Source of the DNA: Planctomycetota bacterium
GTDB taxonomy: Bacteria > Planctomycetota > Phycisphaerae > Phycisphaerales > UBA1924
Direction: 5' to 3'
Length of the DNA: 64,000 bases
Assembly (NCBI GenBank): GCA_018242605.1
Contig: JAFEBP010000005.1
Span: 520,861-584,860, forward strand
The notes under the pieces were generated by a model that worked only from the letters and a program-made list of their open reading frames with translations, did no database searches and had not been told where the DNA came from. Numbering within the stretch: the stretch's first letter is position 1; each line of letters opens with the position of its first letter. The position numbers and the translations under genes were made by a program. This document shows positions 1 through 9,232 of the stretch, one piece after another.

Positions 1-1
1 C

Positions 2-439
2 GCCGTTCGATGCGGCGGCGGGCGTTGCCACCGCATGGGCCTCTTCGACGCGGTGCTCATCAAGGACAACCACCTCGCCGGTATCTCCATCGCCGAACTA
101 CCCGAGTACATCGCGAGCGCCGCGGCCGCTGCCCGTTCGTCCGCAAGCCCCTCGTTCATCGAGGTCGAGGTCGACACGTTGGCTCAGTTCGATGCCCTCC
201 TTTCGCTTCCTCCGGGAACGATCGACATCGTGCTCCTGGACAACATGTCCCCTGCGCAGCTCTCGCACGCCGCCACCGCCCGGGACACTCTCCGATCCGC
301 GCTGGAACTGGAAGCGTCTGGCGGAATCACGCTCGAAACCATCACGCAATTCGCTCAAACAGGGGTCGATCGCATCAGTGTGGGCGGCTTGACCCACTCC
401 GCAGTCAGTCTCGATGTTGCATTGGACGTAGAAGGGTGA
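2..439 (+). CDS. nadC: Nicotinate-nucleotide pyrophosphorylase (quinolinate phosphoribosyltransferase), C-terminal part
   Basis: The frame is open from base 2, so the gene is truncated by the window start. The visible ~145 residues carry the family signature: RCGGGRCHRMGLFD followed by VLIKDNHL, then VEVD, VLLDNM and GGIT...VDRISVGGLTHS, which build the phosphate-binding end of the TIM-like barrel. NadC makes nicotinate mononucleotide from quinolinate and PRPP with loss of CO2, the step that joins de novo synthesis to the NAD pathway. It is cytoplasmic. birA follows on the same strand about 60 nt later, so the two cofactor genes may be co-transcribed. Confidence 0.93.
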   Translation, partial: AVRCGGGRCHRMGLFDAVLIKDNHLAGISIAELPEYIASAAAAARSSASPSFIEVEVDTLAQFDALLSLPPGTIDIVLLDNMSPAQLSHAATARDTLRSALELEASGGITLETITQFAQTGVDRISVGGLTHSAVSLDVALDVEG

Positions 440-500
440 TATTCTTATCGGTTGTCACACCCATACCGGGGAGGCAACCACGACATCGAAGACCGCGACA

Positions 501-1346
501 TTGGATAAATTGGCCCCAGACATCACCCTATGGCAGCGTCGATTGTCGGCCGTAATCGCCGGTCTCGGTGTGTCCTTCGTCAACCGGGTTTCCGTCTTTG
601 AAGAGGTCGGATCGACCCAGGATGTCTGCCGGGATCTCGCCTCCGGAGTTCCCGGCCTCCTGGTAACTTCCCTCCGCCAAACGGCAGGCCGCGGCAGATT
701 GGGCCGCTCTTGGACGCAAGCCCAGGACAAAGGCGTTGCCGCCACGTTCGCGATCGATGCCAGGCGCTGGGACCTGGGTGTCCTCCCCCTCGCGGCGGGT
801 TTGGCAACGCACCTGGCCTGCAAGAGCTTTTTTCCCGAGTCCTCGGCAGACCCCATCGGCCTGCGATGGCCAAACGATGTCGTGGAAGCGGTCTACCCGG
901 CCGGGGCCAAGTCTCCGGGACGCAAACTTGCCGGAGTGCTGATCGAACGCACGGGGGACATTTTCCTGCTCGGCATCGGCGTGAACGTTGACCAGGAGCC
1001 CGCCGACTTTGCGGGCCCGCTGAACGGCCGCGCCGCTTCATTAAACATGCTCTTGGGTCACCAGACGCCCGGCGGACGGCTCGCGGTGCTCGAACAGCTC
1101 ATCTCCGAGCTCGATTCGGCACTCAAACTCGAACCCCAATCCCTCAGCGATGCCTGGCGCACCGCCGACTGCCTCGTCGGAACCACTCAGACATTTGCCC
1201 AAGGCGGCGTCCGGGTCCGAGGCGTCGTGAGGGACATCGATCCCCGCCATTGGATTGTGCTTGAAAAAGAGGGTGGAGTTCGAGTACGTCTACCCGCCAT
1301 GACGACATCGATCATGTGGGACGAAACCGCCACCGCTCAAATTTAG
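501..1346 (+). CDS. birA: Biotin--[acetyl-CoA-carboxylase] ligase
   Basis: The 281-residue protein shows the biotin protein ligase core: EEVGSTQD near residue 35, the biotinyl-AMP loop GRGRLGR at 63-69, LRWPNDV near 120, KLAGVLIE near 141 and the GIGVNVD strand. A short C-terminal SH3-like segment follows. There is no N-terminal helix-turn-helix, so it is a monofunctional ligase rather than a BirA repressor. It activates biotin with ATP and attaches it to the carboxylase carrier protein; accD lies far downstream in this window. The only usual start is TTG at 501, which lacks a close ribosome site. A good GGGGAGG at 467-473 instead sits 6 nt before an in-frame ACG at 480, so the true start is uncertain. 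It converges with the HIT gene, overlapping by 4 nt. Confidence 0.92.
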   Translation: MDKLAPDITLWQRRLSAVIAGLGVSFVNRVSVFEEVGSTQDVCRDLASGVPGLLVTSLRQTAGRGRLGRSWTQAQDKGVAATFAIDARRWDLGVLPLAAGLATHLACKSFFPESSADPIGLRWPNDVVEAVYPAGAKSPGRKLAGVLIERTGDIFLLGIGVNVDQEPADFAGPLNGRAASLNMLLGHQTPGGRLAVLEQLISELDSALKLEPQSLSDAWRTADCLVGTTQTFAQGGVRVRGVVRDIDPRHWIVLEKEGGVRVRLPAMTTSIMWDETATAQI

Positions 1347-1750
1347 CTCACCATCGCTTTGAGCAGCAACTTCGCCTGCGCATCATCCAGTCTTCCCGCG
1401 TTCCACCCGATCCCCAACCCTTCCCCGGTCGGGTACTTGGGGATCACGTGAAAGTGCACGTGAAAGATCGCCTGGTGCGCCATGGGCCCGTTGTTCTGGA
1501 GGATGTTGTACGCTGTGGCCCCTGTGGCCTTCATCACCACCCGGGCGATCCGTGGCAACGCCCGCCCAACTGCCGCCGCTGACTCCTCAGAAAGCGCATC
1601 GATCGTTGCCGCCGGTTCCTTGGGAATCAGCACCGTGTGACCCCTGGAGATCGGGTAAATATCCAGAAACGCCAGCACCCGATCGTCCTCATACACTTTG
1701 TGGCAAGGAACTTCGCCCCGAATGATCCGTGAAAAGACCGTGTCAGCCAT
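1343..1750 (-). CDS. HIT (histidine triad) family nucleotide-binding protein
   Basis: The 135-residue protein is a typical one-domain HIT hydrolase. It starts with FSRIIRGEVPCHKVYEDD, has FLDIYPISRGHTVLIPK in the middle, and ends with the triad HVHFHV (His97, His99, His101) followed by IPKYP. Family members of the HinT type cleave AMP from amino and phosphoramidate conjugates; the exact substrate cannot be read from sequence. The start ATG at 1750 has no ribosome site, but a TACCAT hexamer lies 5 nt upstream, which suggests a leaderless transcript. It overlaps the end of birA by 4 nt tail to tail. Confidence 0.93.
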   Translation of the reverse strand: MADTVFSRIIRGEVPCHKVYEDDRVLAFLDIYPISRGHTVLIPKEPAATIDALSEESAAAVGRALPRIARVVMKATGATAYNILQNNGPMAHQAIFHVHFHVIPKYPTGEGLGIGWNAGRLDDAQAKLLLKAMVS

Positions 1751-1755
1751 GCGGC

Positions 1756-1761
1756 ATGGTA
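1756..1761 (-). promoter_or_regulatory. Candidate -10 box (TACCAT) of the HIT gene
   Basis: TACCAT on the minus strand ends 5 nt before the ATG at 1750. No -35 of consensus quality is visible. One of a set of similarly placed boxes in the window. Confidence 0.35.
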
Positions 1762-1855
1762 GAGGGCTGGCAGGAAAAATGGACGGATAATGATCTGAAC
1801 AGCATCCTTACGGATGAGGGTGACGAAGCACATCACGGTATGAACGAAGCGCAAG

Positions 1856-1872
1856 GTTTCCCGTCGGGAAAC
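1856..1872. promoter_or_regulatory. 17-bp inverted repeat upstream of the HlyD-type gene
   Basis: GTTTCCC-GTC-GGGAAAC is a perfect 7-bp inverted repeat about 108 nt before the ATG at 1980. It could be an operator for the downstream adaptor gene or a short hairpin. Its half-sites (TTTCCC/GGGAAA) are in the opposite order to the palindromes at 51.4, 53.8 and 56.5 kb. Confidence 0.3.
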
Positions 1873-1979
1873 ACTACTCATCCCCGGGCGTACGAGACAT
1901 GGCGGAATCGTCCTCAAGCCGCATAGCAACTCCAGCCAACGACCCCTCCCGTGATCGGACCCTAACCGGAAGCAAGCAC

Positions 1980-3878
1980 ATGAACACCAGTCCGAACACC
2001 ATGAATCACCCGCGTCGCGCCGCGGTGATGGGCAAGACCGTCGTCGCGATGGTCTTGGTCTGCGGAATCGCGGGCGGCCTGTACGCGGCCCGCGTCCCCA
2101 CCAAGGCGGCCTCGAGTCAACCGGTCAAAGGAGCCGGCACAGCAGACCGTGCCCTCGCCAGAAAGGTGGCATTCGAAATCACCACCATGGCCAACGGTGA
2201 ACTCGAAGCCCGCAAAAAGGAGGAATACCGCAATCCCCTCGACCAGGAGTCCACGATCACCCAGATTGTGCCCGAAGGAACCCGTGTCAAGGCGGGAGAC
2301 CTCATCGTTCAGTTGAACGTCGAAGAGATCCAACTCAAGGTCGACGAGCAGACCCTGAAAGTCGAGTCCGCCCGCGCCGACAAGATCGCCGCGGAAAGCA
2401 ACCTCGCGATCCAGGAAAACGAAAACGCAAGCAAGCTCCGTCAGGCCGAGCTCAAACTCGCGCTCGCCGAACTCGCCCTCGCCCAATGGCGTGACGGCGA
2501 CGTGGAGAAGAAGCGTAACGACTTGAACCTCGACGCCGACAAGGCCGCCCTCGAGTTGGAACGCCTTGCACAGCTGTACCAACGCAGCCAGAACCTCAAC
2601 CGCGAAGGCTTCCTCAGCAAGGACCAGTTGGACAAGGATGAAGTCCTGTACATCGAGGCCATCGCCAACTACAAGACCAGCCGCCTGGCCCTCTCCGTGT
2701 ACGACGAGTTCGAATACCGCAAGGACGAGAAGAAGTTCCTCTCCGACGTCGAAGAGGCCCGCGCCGAGGTCGAACGCGTGAAGCTCAACAACATCAGCGA
2801 AGTCGCCAACAAGCGGGCCGAGTTCGAAAACCGCAAAAACCAACTCCTCGCCAACGAAGCCAAGCTCACCAAGCTCACCAAGCAACGCGACGAAGCCACC
2901 ATCTACGCCCGTAAGGACGGCCTGGTGGTCTTCAGCACCACTCTCGACCGCGGGATGCGCTGGGGCGGCGGCGGCGACGGCCCACTCCAGATCGGCACGC
3001 AGGTCTCCCCCAACCAGTTGCTCATCGTCCTGCCCGATACCTCTGAAATGGTCGCCGCGCTGCGCGTCCACGAGAGCATGTCCGCCAAGGTCCGCCCCGG
3101 CCAGCCCGTCACCGTCAAGATCGACGCCGCGGGCGGCGCCACCTTCCAGGGCACCGTCGATTCAATCGGTGTCATGGCAGAAACTGGCGGCTGGCGAGAC
3201 CCCAATCTCCGCGAGTACACCGTCCGCGTCGCTTTGGACACCCAGGCCGACAACCTCAAGCCGGCCATGCGCTGCGAAGGCCGCATCATCCTCGACACAG
3301 TGCCCGAAACTCTCACCGTGCCGGTTCAGTCAGTGTTCAACGAAGGCCCTGTCCAGTTCGTCTACGTCCCCACGGGCCAGAAGTACACCAAGCAACCGGT
3401 CCGCCTCGGCCGGCGCTCCGACACCATCGCCGAAATCTCAGCCGGGCTGAACGAAGGTGATCTCGTGCTGATCCGCGAGCCCTCCGCCGGCGAAGTCCTC
3501 GCCGAGCCTTGGAGCCGCGAAGTGCTCCTTGCCGTCGGATACAAACTCGGTGAAGACGGCAAGGTCATCGCCGAAGGCGGCGGCCAGATGCCGCCTCGCG
3601 CAGTGCCCCGCGGCGGCGGACAGGGTGGGGAACAACGCCAGCGTGGGGGCGGAAAGCCCCAGAACGCAGCTCCAGGCGGCATGGGCGCCAAGACCCAAGG
3701 CCCGACCAAGGACCCGGCCAAACCCGCGGGCGAGACTACCACGGCCGCTTCAGACCAAAAGCCGCTGCCAAACTCAGATCAAAAGCCGGACGCGAAGACC
3801 GAGCCGGCCAAGTCCCCGTCCGAGAGTTCAGCACCAGCAGCCGTGGCGCCGGCGGTGGTTGAAAAGCCCGTCAACTGA
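1980..3878 (+). CDS. HlyD/RND-type periplasmic adaptor (membrane fusion) protein with long Gly/Arg/Pro-rich tail
   Basis: I chose ATG 1980 (GGAAG 7 nt upstream) because an N-terminal membrane anchor (VVAMVLVCGIAGGLYAA) follows. About 632 residues. Next come a biotinyl-lipoyl-like half motif (PEGTRVKAGDLIVQLN), a long Glu/Lys/Ala-rich coiled coil of roughly 200 residues, the returning half motif (IYARKDGLVVFS), then beta-barrel segments (VRPGQPVTVKID). This order is that of membrane fusion proteins linking an inner-membrane pump to an outer-membrane channel. The last ~110 residues are unusual: a Gly/Gln/Arg-rich stretch and then Pro/Lys/Ser/Ala-rich low complexity. No ABC, RND or TolC-like partner gene is adjacent, so the transported substrate is unknown. 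Confidence 0.85.
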   Translation: MNTSPNTMNHPRRAAVMGKTVVAMVLVCGIAGGLYAARVPTKAASSQPVKGAGTADRALARKVAFEITTMANGELEARKKEEYRNPLDQESTITQIVPEGTRVKAGDLIVQLNVEEIQLKVDEQTLKVESARADKIAAESNLAIQENENASKLRQAELKLALAELALAQWRDGDVEKKRNDLNLDADKAALELERLAQLYQRSQNLNREGFLSKDQLDKDEVLYIEAIANYKTSRLALSVYDEFEYRKDEKKFLSDVEEARAEVERVKLNNISEVANKRAEFENRKNQLLANEAKLTKLTKQRDEATIYARKDGLVVFSTTLDRGMRWGGGGDGPLQIGTQVSPNQLLIVLPDTSEMVAALRVHESMSAKVRPGQPVTVKIDAAGGATFQGTVDSIGVMAETGGWRDPNLREYTVRVALDTQADNLKPAMRCEGRIILDTVPETLTVPVQSVFNEGPVQFVYVPTGQKYTKQPVRLGRRSDTIAEISAGLNEGDLVLIREPSAGEVLAEPWSREVLLAVGYKLGEDGKVIAEGGGQMPPRAVPRGGGQGGEQRQRGGGKPQNAAPGGMGAKTQGPTKDPAKPAGETTTAASDQKPLPNSDQKPDAKTEPAKSPSESSAPAAVAPAVVEKPVN

Positions 3879-3886
3879 ACCTCCGC

Positions 3887-5107
3887 TCACGCCGCTGATT
3901 TAAGGCCAATGTCCGACAGGGTGAAGTTATCGCCGATGGTTTCAATGCCGTCGACGGATTCAATCCGAACACCCGTCTCGCGGCGTAGGTCTATCCGAAC
4001 CGGCTCGATCGCCCGCCTTGTCCGTTGCGCCGGATGCTGAACAAGTTGCACCTCCGGGCGGCAAGGATCGTTTGGTCGCCAATCCAAGACAGCTGCCGTG
4101 TGCCCGCCTGAGATTTTCACCAGAGTCCCCGGCGGGTACGCGGGCACCACCTGGTGCAGCGTCCGCAGCACCACCGGGTCGATCCACGACACATACGGCG
4201 GCCGCCGCAGAATCCCAAGCGCTTTCACCGCCGGTATGGGCTGTGAATCCTGATCGGTCGGTAGGAAAGTCCCGAACTTCACGCGGTCGTACATCTCCGC
4301 GCACGCCGCGATCCGCGCAAAGACGTGAATCTCGGAACCCGCCAGGGGCACGCTGTTGCCCCGCACGTCGATCCGTCTCGGGAAGCCCGTGCCGTCGAAC
4401 CGTTGATGGTGGTGCAGCACCACTCCCGCGGCCGCTGCGTTCAAATGGTCCTTGACCGCGTCATACCCCAACTGAGGATGCCGCTTCCATGTCGGATGAT
4501 CCTCGTCTCTCGTCCGAGCCCACGCCGCCAGTTCCTCGGGATCGATCCGCGTGAGCCCGTAGTCATGGAACATGGCCCCAACGCCCAGCGCGGCGACATC
4601 CTTCGCCGTGCCCGCGGTCATCCGCGTGCGTTCCTGGATCAGGTAATAATCCAGCTTGATCCCCATCAGCAGGCTCAGAAAGCACGTGTTCCCCGCGTGC
4701 CGCGCCATCGCGCTCCCCACGGCGCCCATGTCACCGATCAGAGCCGCGGACGCAGGGTTGTCCGCCAAACGATCGAGCAGCGACATGACCGCATCGCGGT
4801 AAGAGTGATACTCGATCTGCGCTTCCGCCCCGCTCAGCGCGGCATCCATCGCCGCGCCCACCCGCTCGATGATCTGCCGATGCGCCGCCAGGGTGCGAGG
4901 GTCCGTGTACTTGACGACCTCCTCGAGCCCCGGATATTTGATCCAGATGTCCCGCACCCCCATCTCAACCAGCCGCGGGATGTTGAACCGATCCAGCGCG
5001 ACTCCCGGACGGAGCAATATCGTGTCCAGACGCTGCGGGTGATCCACCTGCTGCGCCAGCACCATGCCCGGCTTGGCGTGGGTGACGGAAAGTCTGAGCA
5101 TGTTCAC
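3887..5107 (-). CDS. HD-GYP domain protein, probable cyclic-di-GMP phosphodiesterase
   Basis: About 406 residues. The N-terminal ~70 residues resemble the beta-rich domain that often precedes HD-GYP modules (AKPGMVLAQQV...LLRPGVALD). The C-terminal half has the HD pair in AMFHDYGLTRID, then HHHQRFDGTGFP, a variant of the HHE-x2-DGxGYP signature with GFP in place of GYP, plus an upstream metal-ligand region. HD-GYP proteins hydrolyse c-di-GMP to GMP; the GFP variant and Thr where Lys is usual after HD mean activity should not be assumed. The frame opens at GTG 5107, but ATG 5101 is in frame. It runs convergent to the adaptor gene, with only 8 nt between stops. Confidence 0.82.
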   Translation of the reverse strand: MNMLRLSVTHAKPGMVLAQQVDHPQRLDTILLRPGVALDRFNIPRLVEMGVRDIWIKYPGLEEVVKYTDPRTLAAHRQIIERVGAAMDAALSGAEAQIEYHSYRDAVMSLLDRLADNPASAALIGDMGAVGSAMARHAGNTCFLSLLMGIKLDYYLIQERTRMTAGTAKDVAALGVGAMFHDYGLTRIDPEELAAWARTRDEDHPTWKRHPQLGYDAVKDHLNAAAAGVVLHHHQRFDGTGFPRRIDVRGNSVPLAGSEIHVFARIAACAEMYDRVKFGTFLPTDQDSQPIPAVKALGILRRPPYVSWIDPVVLRTLHQVVPAYPPGTLVKISGGHTAAVLDWRPNDPCRPEVQLVQHPAQRTRRAIEPVRIDLRRETGVRIESVDGIETIGDNFTLSDIGLKSAA

Positions 5108-5188
5108 TCTGTGTATCGGACGCCCGACCGCCCCGCTTCGTGCCGCGCCCGCACAATGCCCCGGAGTCGAGGTCTCCGCGCACCCGAT

Positions 5189-6157
5189 TCAGGGTGTCAA
5201 TCTCGGGTAACGTTCCGGCGGTGTCGGCGTGATCACCAAGACCAGCCGCACCTGCCCCTCCCCGCCCTTGAGCGCATCGCTCAGCACCGCCTGACCAAGC
5301 GTCGTCGCCGCCGCTACCGCGGGACCGAACGGCCGGTCCGGTGGCGCAGGGTCGCTCACCTTCTCCTCCGCTCCCCGCGGCACCAACACCAACGCTTCGC
5401 CATTCCGGAACTCCAGGTCGCAGAACAGCCGTTGAAACACCACGCCCTCTTCGATTGTGCTCGGCTTGGGCGCCGGCGGCGCCAACGGATCCACCGCCTC
5501 CGACGCTTTCCGCGGCTCTACAAACTGCGGCACCAGCTCCGTCTGAAGCACCGCCGCGCCATCCACGCCCGGGGCCGGCCAGCACCGCATCAGCAGCCGA
5601 AACGCCCCGTCGCTCACCTCGATGGGCCCCGTGTCCAACTGCACCGGTTGCATACCCCGCGCGTTTGGACCGCGAACGATCTCCGTCCACTTGCCCGTGG
5701 GCGCGATCCACTGCCGTTGTTCCGGCCCGGCAATGCGCAGCCGCGACTTGAGCTCTGAAAGCGACTCCGGCGGCACCGAATACACATCAAAGCCGTGCGT
5801 TGTCCACAACTCGCGTAGCTTGGTCGGTAGCGGCGTCGGCGCGTCCGCGTACGGAGCCAACGCTGTCGAAAGCGGCATCGTGGGGTCCGGCGGCGGCTTG
5901 ACCACAACGCCCGACCCCGGCGACGAGTTCTTGGCCTTGGGCGCCACCGGCGGCGGCGGCAGAACCCGATCGTCCACGATCCACCACGTCACCTCCACGC
6001 CCATCGATACCGGCGCACCCGGCATCCGCACCTGCGCGCCCGCAACAGGATCCTTCTCTGCCGGAGCCGATGCGCCGCACGAGGCCGCGGCCGCGACCAG
6101 GATCGCGCACGATCCCCCGACCAGCAACCGCGCCCACCAGTTCGGAGTATGACACAT
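5189..6157 (-). CDS. Putative lipoprotein of unknown function
   Basis: The frame is ~322 residues from ATG 6157 (TTG 6160 is directly before it). The N-terminus is a lipoprotein signal: WWARLLVGGSCAILVAAAASC, with Cys at the predicted lipidation point. The rest is Pro/Ala-rich with no domain I recognise; it has a central segment of mixed beta character (WIAPTGKWTEIVRGP, VQLDTGPIEVSDGAFRLLMRCW) and a beta-rich C-terminus. It is probably anchored to a membrane facing the periplasm. It lies between the HD-GYP and LOG genes on the same strand, with ~80 and ~36 nt gaps, so it may share a transcript with them. Confidence 0.6.
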   Translation of the reverse strand: MCHTPNWWARLLVGGSCAILVAAAASCGASAPAEKDPVAGAQVRMPGAPVSMGVEVTWWIVDDRVLPPPPVAPKAKNSSPGSGVVVKPPPDPTMPLSTALAPYADAPTPLPTKLRELWTTHGFDVYSVPPESLSELKSRLRIAGPEQRQWIAPTGKWTEIVRGPNARGMQPVQLDTGPIEVSDGAFRLLMRCWPAPGVDGAAVLQTELVPQFVEPRKASEAVDPLAPPAPKPSTIEEGVVFQRLFCDLEFRNGEALVLVPRGAEEKVSDPAPPDRPFGPAVAAATTLGQAVLSDALKGGEGQVRLVLVITPTPPERYPRLTP

Positions 6158-6193
6158 CAAGGCCCGGTTCCGTGAGCCGCCGTTGGAGCGGCG

Positions 6194-7300
6194 TTAGACC
6201 GCCGGTTCCAACTCGTTGATCCGATCGATCAGCCGCCGAAGGTGCGCGAACTTGTTGCGGTTGTGCCTGAACACCAGCCGCGGCCGAGTGAGATTGTCAT
6301 CCTCTCCCTCCAGCGGCCCACTCAGACGCATGCCACCCTCCTTGATGAGCAGCCCGAACTCGCTCTCAAGCTTCGCCACATCCGTCGCGGCGATCGGATT
6401 GCGAAGTCGGATCACGAAATCATCCTTGACGTAGCGTGAGGAGTGATAGTTGCGGTAGAAGCGGATAATGTGGCTCGCCGCATCGCGAGGATCCTTCGCC
6501 AGGTAGTAGATGTTCGGATCTTCCGGGCTGACCCAGCCGCGATCGATCAGTTCCCGCCGCACCCACTGGTCCCACGCCCGCCAGTAGCTGCCGTCTCCGC
6601 CCTCTACCATCACGATCGGCATCGGCGTCGCCTTGCCGGTCTGCACAAGCGTCAGCGTCTCGAACGCCTCGTCCATCGTGCCGAAACCGCCGGGGAAGAG
6701 CACCACCGCCTCGGCCTGGCTCAGGAACATCAGCTTGCGTGTGAAGAAGTAGCGGAAGTTGATGAGCTTCTCGTCCCCCTTGATGACCATGTTCGCGTTC
6801 TGCTCGAACGGCAGGCGGATCGCCACGCCGAAACTCGCCGCTCGTCCGGGCCCTACGTGCCCGGCCTGCATGATGCCCCCGCCCGCGCCCGTGATCGCCA
6901 TCCAGCCCGCCTCCGCCATCAGCTTGCTGAACTCCACGCATGCCGTGTAGTCCGGGTGCGTTTCGGCCGTGCGGGCGCTGCCGAAGATCGTGACCTTGTG
7001 CGGCTCCTTGTACTTCCCGAAGATGTGGTACGCGTACCGCATCTCCTTCATCGCATTGGTCATCAGCTTGATCTCGCCCGTGTCCCGCCCGTCGGGAATC
7101 AGGCGCAGCGCCGTCTGCATCAGCTCGCGGACCAGTTTCGCGTCAAAAGTGCCGGGCACGCCGCCCAACTCGGAGATGAGCGCATCGATGCGGGCGACGA
7201 CCGCCGGGTCGTCGGCACGCACCGACATCGGCGCTGTCACTTCCGTCGCGTCGGCGAGCGTGTCGGGCTTGGATTGTGGTGGACGTTCATTCAGGGGCAT
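6194..7300 (-). CDS. LOG family protein (Rossmann-fold nucleotide-processing enzyme)
   Basis: ATG 7300 gives 368 residues; the frame extends further upstream but only with low-complexity sequence. The core is diagnostic of the LOG/YgdH superfamily: VTIFGSART, ITGAGGGIMQAGHVG and PGGFGTMDEAFE. Related enzymes remove ribose-5-phosphate from nucleoside monophosphates (the LOG cytokinin enzymes; E. coli PpnN). This protein is longer than the minimal ~200-residue LOG, with an N-terminal helical ~80 residues and a C-terminal ~110-residue extension (RFYRNYHSSRYVKDDFVIRL...), so the substrate may differ. A TACACT element about 35-40 nt before the ATG could be its -10. Divergent from ettA. Confidence 0.82.
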   Translation of the reverse strand: MPLNERPPQSKPDTLADATEVTAPMSVRADDPAVVARIDALISELGGVPGTFDAKLVRELMQTALRLIPDGRDTGEIKLMTNAMKEMRYAYHIFGKYKEPHKVTIFGSARTAETHPDYTACVEFSKLMAEAGWMAITGAGGGIMQAGHVGPGRAASFGVAIRLPFEQNANMVIKGDEKLINFRYFFTRKLMFLSQAEAVVLFPGGFGTMDEAFETLTLVQTGKATPMPIVMVEGGDGSYWRAWDQWVRRELIDRGWVSPEDPNIYYLAKDPRDAASHIIRFYRNYHSSRYVKDDFVIRLRNPIAATDVAKLESEFGLLIKEGGMRLSGPLEGEDDNLTRPRLVFRHNRNKFAHLRRLIDRINELEPAV

Positions 7301-7503
7301 ATGGAGTTTCTCTTCTGTTTCCTTGTTTTCTTGCGGGCAGTGTACGGGGCATCCGCTGTTGAGTACACCGCCCGCGCCAATGTCGCCTCGCCGCACCCCG
7401 ATGAGGCGACTGACGCCCCGCCGCCTCGTCCAACCCGCGGACCAGCGCTGCCCGCACTATCATTCCGCAACGCCGCGCACACCGCACGGCTTATAGGGAC
7501 AAC

Positions 7504-9204
<1,701 letters not shown>

Positions 9205-9232
9205 CACCCAACCGCGCCGCGGCGTTCACCGC

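Noticed and set aside
4325..5758. Very long (477 codon) plus-strand frame antisense to the HD-GYP and lipoprotein genes
   Set aside because: Its protein is Arg/His/Pro-rich as expected for the antisense of GC-rich genes; the minus-strand products carry real motifs.
7301..7396. Longer N-terminus of the LOG protein
   Set aside because: The added residues have no conserved feature, and ATG 7300 is preceded by a purine-rich leader.
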